This document shows, piece by piece, positions 60,525 to 64,000 of a stretch of 64,000 nt of DNA. The first letter of the stretch is position 1. Every line of letters begins with the position of its first letter. Source of the DNA: Streptomyces sp. NBC_00259 (GTDB lineage Bacteria > Actinomycetota > Actinomycetes > Streptomycetales > Streptomycetaceae); the NCBI RefSeq assembly GCF_036181745.1, contig NZ_CP108080.1:3534001-3598000 (forward strand). Direction: 5' to 3'. The notes under the pieces were generated by a model that saw only the letters and a program-made list of their open reading frames with translations, did not search any database and was not told the origin of the DNA. Made by a program: the position numbers and the translations under genes.

Positions 60525-61205
60525 CTACGGCTCGAACTTGTAGCCCAGGCCGCGCACCGTCACCAGGTAGCGAGGGGCGCCCGGGTCGGGCTCGATCTTG
60601 GCGCGCAGGCGCTTGACGTGGACGTCGAGGGTCTTGGTGTCACCCACGTAGTCCGCGCCCCAGACGCGGTCGATCAGCTGCATACGGGTCAGCACACGGC
60701 CCGCGTTGCGCAGCAGCATCTCCAGGAGGTCGAACTCCTTGAGCGGGAGGTCGACCTTTCCGCCGGCGACCGTGACGACATGGCGGTCGACGTCCATGCG
60801 CACCGGCCCTGCCTCCAGGGCCGCCGGGGTGACCTCCTCCGGCTCACCGCGGCGGCGCAGGACCGCACGGATGCGGGCGACCAGCTCCCGCGAGGAGAAG
60901 GGCTTCGTCACGTAGTCGTCGGCTCCTATCTCCAGGCCGACGACCTTGTCGATCTCGCTGTCCTTGGCGGTCACCATGATGACCGGGACGTTGGACCGGC
61001 CGCGCAGCTGGCGGCAGACCTCGGTGCCGGGCAGCCCGGGCAGCATCAGGTCGAGCAGGACGAGGTCGGCTCCGTTGCGCTCGAACTCGTCGAGGCCCTC
61101 GGGTCCGGTGGTCGCGATGGCGACCTCGAAGCCCTCTTTGCGGAGCATGTAGGAAAGAGCGTCGCTGAAGGATTCCTCATCCTCGACGACAAGCACTCGG
61201 GTCAC
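60525..61205 (-). CDS. phoP: Response regulator PhoP
   Basis: 226 aa, OmpR/PhoB family. Receiver with acidic VVEDEE, phosphoacceptor Asp in LVLLDLMLPG (~52), Thr in IMVTAKD and Lys in YVTKPFSSRE. The C-terminal winged helix includes LKEFDLLEMLLRNAGRVLTR and RLRAKIEPDPGAPRYLVTVR. It governs phosphate starvation and represses antibiotic production in Streptomyces. Coupled to phoR (ATGA). Confidence 0.97.
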   Translation of the reverse strand: MTRVLVVEDEESFSDALSYMLRKEGFEVAIATTGPEGLDEFERNGADLVLLDLMLPGLPGTEVCRQLRGRSNVPVIMVTAKDSEIDKVVGLEIGADDYVTKPFSSRELVARIRAVLRRRGEPEEVTPAALEAGPVRMDVDRHVVTVAGGKVDLPLKEFDLLEMLLRNAGRVLTRMQLIDRVWGADYVGDTKTLDVHVKRLRAKIEPDPGAPRYLVTVRGLGYKFEP

Positions 61206-62548
61206 GGAAGGACCTCCGGGGCAGGCAGTGGTTCGCGTGGTGTGGTCCGGGGATCAGGACCGGGGTGGGAGCCGGATTCGGGGTCAGCGTCCGAACCGGA
61301 GTCTGAGTCGGGATGGGAGTGGGGATGGGACTCGGGATCTGCGTCGTACGGTCCGTCGTCGGCGTCGTCGGCGATCTGGATGTGCGTACGGTCCCGGACG
61401 GAGCCGGCCTCCGGCAACCGCAGGGTGAAGGTGGAGCCCTGTCCCTCGGTGCTCCACACCGTGACCTCCCCGCCGTGCGAGGCGGCCACGTGCTTGACGA
61501 TGGCCAGGCCCAGACCCGTACCGCCGGTGGCACGGGAGCGTGCGGGATCGACGCGGTAGAAGCGTTCGAAGATCCGCTCGCGGTCCTTCTCGGAGATGCC
61601 GATGCCCTGGTCGGTGACGGCGATCTCGATCTGGTCCCCGCCGGACGCGGGGATGCGGCGTGCGGCTATGCCGACGCGGGTGCGGGCCGGGGAGTAGTTG
61701 ACGGCGTTCTCGACGAGATTGCCGAGGGCGGCGGCCAGCTGGCCGCGGTTGCCCCAGACATGCAGGTCGGCGGCGCCGCCGGCGGCCATGGTGATCTGTT
61801 TCGTGGACGCGGTGTGCCGGGACCGGTCGATGGCCTCGGCGACGAGTTCGTCCACGCGTACGGGCTCGGCGTCCTCCAGCGGGTCGTCGTTCTGCACCCG
61901 GGAGAGGTCGATCAGTTCCTGTACGAGGCTGGTGAGCCGGGTCGCCTCGATCTGCATCCGGCCGGCGAAGCGGGTGACCGCCTCGGGGTCGTCCGAGGCG
62001 TCCATGACCGCCTCGGAGAGCAGCGAGAGCGCACCGACGGGCGTCTTGAGCTCATGGCTGACATTGGCGACGAAGTCGCGTCGCACCGCTTCGATGCGGC
62101 GGGCTTCGGTGAGGTCCTCGACCAGGAGCAGCACGAGGCGGGAGCCGAGGGGCGCGACCCGGGCGGAGACGGCGAGGGCTTCGCCGCGGCCGGTGCCGCG
62201 GCGCGGCAGGTCGAGCTCGACCTGCCGTATCTCACCGTCCCGGCGGGTGTCGCGGGCCATGTGCAGCATCGGCTGGACGGCCAGCTTCCCGCCCCTGACC
62301 AGGCCCAGCGCATACGCGGCGGAGCTGGCCTTGACCACGGAGTCGCTCTCGTCGAGGACGACCGCGGAGGAGCGGAGCACGGACAGCACGGTGTCGACAC
62401 CGGGCGGAAGCACGGCGTCCGTATGCAGGGATGTGCGGGTGGGCCTCGCCTGGTCGCGCTCGCTCCAGCGGAACGCCAGCATGGCGATCACGCCGGTGCA
62501 CACCCCGGCGATCGCAGCCAATGCGGCGACCGCCGCGTTCACGTCCAT
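61202..62548 (-). CDS. phoR: Phosphate sensor histidine kinase PhoR
   Basis: 448 aa, ATG at 62548. One N-terminal membrane helix (~5-27), a PAS-like region (~45-155), the HisKA phosphoacceptor in VANVSHELKTPVGALS (~170) and an HATPase domain with NLVENAVNYSP, DQGIGISEKDRERIF and GGTGLGLAIVK. An acidic C-terminal tail of D-P-E-S/D-S repeats is unusual. Upstream of phoP and divergent from phoU. Confidence 0.96.
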   Translation of the reverse strand: MDVNAAVAALAAIAGVCTGVIAMLAFRWSERDQARPTRTSLHTDAVLPPGVDTVLSVLRSSAVVLDESDSVVKASSAAYALGLVRGGKLAVQPMLHMARDTRRDGEIRQVELDLPRRGTGRGEALAVSARVAPLGSRLVLLLVEDLTEARRIEAVRRDFVANVSHELKTPVGALSLLSEAVMDASDDPEAVTRFAGRMQIEATRLTSLVQELIDLSRVQNDDPLEDAEPVRVDELVAEAIDRSRHTASTKQITMAAGGAADLHVWGNRGQLAAALGNLVENAVNYSPARTRVGIAARRIPASGGDQIEIAVTDQGIGISEKDRERIFERFYRVDPARSRATGGTGLGLAIVKHVAASHGGEVTVWSTEGQGSTFTLRLPEAGSVRDRTHIQIADDADDGPYDADPESHPHSHPDSDSGSDADPESGSHPGPDPRTTPREPLPAPEVLP

Positions 62549-62621
62549 GCATCCAGGTTATGCGTGTCCGGGGACGCTCTCCCAGCCATCCGGGTGGCAG
62601 CTCGAACAGTCGTCGCCCAGA

Positions 62622-62654
62622 GTTCACCGAGGGGAAGGGAGCGGTTCACTTGGG
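62622..62654 (+). promoter_or_regulatory. PHO box (PhoP-binding direct repeats) between phoR and phoU
   Basis: GTTCACC (62622) and GTTCACT (62644) start exactly 22 bp apart, which is two 11-bp PhoP repeat units, with GGAAGGGAGCG as the middle unit. The divergent phoR-phoP and phoU promoters flank it. Confidence 0.85.
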
Positions 62655-62747
62655 AGGGAGGATCCGGACGCGTTCCGGACAGAACGTGGGAGCGTGGGGG
62701 TCTCAGCCCCACCCGGACCCCCGAACGTATTCAAGAGAGGGAATCCC

Positions 62748-63425
62748 ATGCGGGACGCGTACCACGAGGAACTTGACTCGATCGGCGAGGGCCTTGTCGA
62801 GATGGCCCGGCTGGTCGGCTCGGCCATCGGGCGCGCCACGACGGCCATGCTCGACGCCGATCTGAAGCTCGCCGAGAGCGTGATCGCGGCGGACCAGAAG
62901 GTCGACGATCTTCAGCACGACCTGGAGGCCCGGGCGATAGCCCTGCTGGCGCGCCAGCAGCCGGTCGCGACGGACCTGCGGATCGTGGTGACCTCGCTGC
63001 GGATGAGCGCCGACCTGGAGCGCTCCGGCGACCTGGCCCAGCACGTGGCCAAGCTGGCCCGGCTGCGCTTCCCGGCGCCGGCGGTTCCGCAGGACCTGCA
63101 CGCCACGATCCTGGAGATGGGACAGCTCGCGCAGCGCCTGATGGCGAAGGCGGCGGAGGTCATCATCACCAAGGACGTCGATCTCGCGCTCCAGCTGGAG
63201 AGCGACGACGACGAGATGGACCTGCTGCACCGCACGCTGTTCACGCACCTGATCGACGAGCGCTGGAAGCACGGCATCGAGACGGCGGTCGACGTCACGC
63301 TGCTGGGCCGCTACTACGAGCGTTACGCGGACCACGCGGTCGCGGTCGCCAAGCGCGTCGTCTACCTGGTCACGGGTGAGCACGCGGACGAGCTGCAGGC
63401 CGAGACGCCGGTCGAGGGCGCGTAA
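62748..63425 (+). CDS. phoU: Phosphate signalling protein PhoU
   Basis: 225 aa, ATG at 62748 with AGAGAGGGAA upstream. Two PhoU helical repeats with metal-binding patterns: ARQQPVATDLRIVVTSLRMS, DLERSGDLAQHVAKL and YYERYADHAVAVAKRVVYL. It damps PhoR signalling when phosphate is plentiful. Confidence 0.97.
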   Translation: MRDAYHEELDSIGEGLVEMARLVGSAIGRATTAMLDADLKLAESVIAADQKVDDLQHDLEARAIALLARQQPVATDLRIVVTSLRMSADLERSGDLAQHVAKLARLRFPAPAVPQDLHATILEMGQLAQRLMAKAAEVIITKDVDLALQLESDDDEMDLLHRTLFTHLIDERWKHGIETAVDVTLLGRYYERYADHAVAVAKRVVYLVTGEHADELQAETPVEGA

Positions 63426-63550
63426 CCGGCGCCACCGTGCGCCACCCGGCGGCGGCGCGAAGGCTTGACCTCCGTGCGCCGTTGATGCGCCCGGCGAAGT
63501 GGGCATGCAATGGGGAGAGGCGACACAGGTACGCCTTTGAGGAGGATCCC

Positions 63551-63712
63551 ATGGCCGACTCCCCCACGACCGACTCGCGGCAGAAAGCATCGGTCGAAGT
63601 GCCGGTCCCGCCCCGTCGGCTTCCGCTGCTCGGCGCCTGCGGCTGCGGCTCGGGCTGCGGCTGCGGCTGCCAGTCGGGCGCGCCGTGCCAGTGCGGTGGC
63701 TGCTGCGGCTGA
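63551..63712 (+). CDS. Small cysteine-rich protein (53 aa)
   Basis: ATG at 63551 with a near-perfect GAGGAGG site 7 nt upstream. The first ~29 residues (MADSPTTDSRQKASVEVPVP and PRRLPLL) have no Cys; the last ~25 hold nine Cys among Gly, Ser and Gln (CGCGSGCGCGCQ, then CQCGGCCG). It could bind metal like a metallothionein, or be a leader-plus-core peptide. It is monocistronic between phoU and a strong terminator. No function is known to me. Confidence 0.75.
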   Translation: MADSPTTDSRQKASVEVPVPPRRLPLLGACGCGSGCGCGCQSGAPCQCGGCCG

Positions 63713-63722
63713 ACCAGCCGTG

Positions 63723-63762
63723 GCGGAAGGGCCCCGTCCACTCTTGGACGGGGCCCTTCCGC
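63723..63762. terminator. Terminator of the cysteine-rich gene
   Basis: A perfect 18-bp stem (63723-63740 with 63745-63762) with CTCT loop, 10 nt after the stop. Confidence 0.95.
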
Positions 63763-63840
63763 GTACCGAAACGATCACGGCCGACGACGAACACGCTCGC
63801 ACCCGGCGGGTGTTCGCGGATGCCCTGCGGCCGGCCGAGG

Positions 63841-64000
63841 CTACCTCGCGGAGACGAGGATGACGACGAAGTCGTTGAAGTGCCGGTCGTAGTACGGGTC
63901 GTAGTAGCGGTCGTGGTATCCGCCGTAGTACCTGTCGTTGTAGTCGTTGTGGTGGCCGCAATGGCGACCGTCCCCGCCCCGCCAGTCGGAGCAACCGTAA
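63841..64000 (-). CDS. C-terminal end of a Tyr/Asp/Gly-rich protein (partial)
   Basis: 52 codons plus TAG at 63841-63843; the 5' part lies beyond the window. The fragment is rich in Tyr, Asp, His and Gly, with repeated YYD/RYY units (NDRYYGGYHDRYYDPYYDRH), two Cys near its start, and ends FNDFVVILVSAR. It resembles the tail of a small secreted Streptomyces protein. Identity is unknown. Confidence 0.6.
   Translation of the reverse strand, partial: YGCSDWRGGDGRHCGHHNDYNDRYYGGYHDRYYDPYYDRHFNDFVVILVSAR

Overview
The window is a piece of a Streptomyces chromosome. GC content is very high with strong third-position GC bias, starts are often GTG or TTG, rare TTA codons sit only in a few accessory genes, and the gene neighbourhoods are typical of the Streptomyces core: phoU-phoRP, carD-ispDF-cysS-rlmB, msiK, hbpS-senSR, cdgB, nagKA, otsAB, thrC-moaD-groEL2. 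From memory, gene order outside one insert matches S. coelicolor around SCO4228 to SCO4296 in reverse; no alignment was run.

Layout. (1) 1-8.9 kb: accessory left part. It has the start of a secreted protein, a MacB-like ABC exporter pair, a HemK-like methyltransferase, a whiJ-type regulatory cluster (XRE/DUF5753 regulator with two TTA codons, DUF397 protein, two coupled small genes), an HTH gene behind a conserved-looking hairpin leader, a Uma2 protein, an amidohydrolase and a VOC protein with a palindromic operator. (2) 8.9-20.5 kb: groEL2 with two CIRCE boxes, a cold-shock protein, SAM-I riboswitch-thrC-moaD, glucosyl-3-phosphoglycerate synthase, a DUF11 surface protein, and trehalose genes otsA and otsB. 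(3) 19.2-25 kb: N-acetylglucosamine uptake and catabolism (lipoprotein, ROK kinase, NagA) with two candidate DasR sites, a PfkB sugar kinase and a CBM35 membrane protein. (4) 25-38.6 kb: diguanylate cyclase CdgB, flavin reductase, ArfB, TerD, M1 peptidase, the HbpS-SenS-SenR heme/redox system, a pentapeptide-repeat protein, a SoxR-type quinone oxidoreductase, an aminoglycoside-phosphotransferase-like kinase and a FAD oxidoreductase.

(5) 38,682-49,100: an actinomycete integrative and conjugative element (AICE) of the pSAM2 type, inserted in tRNA-Thr(TGT) and bounded by identical 43-bp att repeats. It carries a pif-like Nudix gene, korSA-like GntR regulator, SCO3933-family regulator, FtsK-like TraB, Spd-type spread genes, RepSA-like initiator, Xis and Int. 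Three copies of one palindrome probably tie pif, korSA and the transfer operon to the GntR repressor. Its left 2 kb is a patchwork with a stranded 3' half of a tRNA-Ser gene plus terminator, a 53-codon membrane-protein gene and a large inverted repeat; this is the most unusual part of the window.

(6) 49.1-64 kb: msiK with a candidate DasR site, a sugar nucleotidyltransferase, a DoxX protein, rlmB, cysS, an F420/PPOX oxidoreductase, ispF-ispD, carD, an LpqE-like lipoprotein, phoP-phoR facing phoU across a PHO box, a 53-residue cysteine-rich protein, and the end of a tyrosine-rich secreted protein.

Regulation visible in the DNA: SAM riboswitch, CIRCE/HrcA, DasR, SoxR, PhoP, Crp-like, ArsR-like and GntR-type sites, and many strong intrinsic hairpins between convergent genes.
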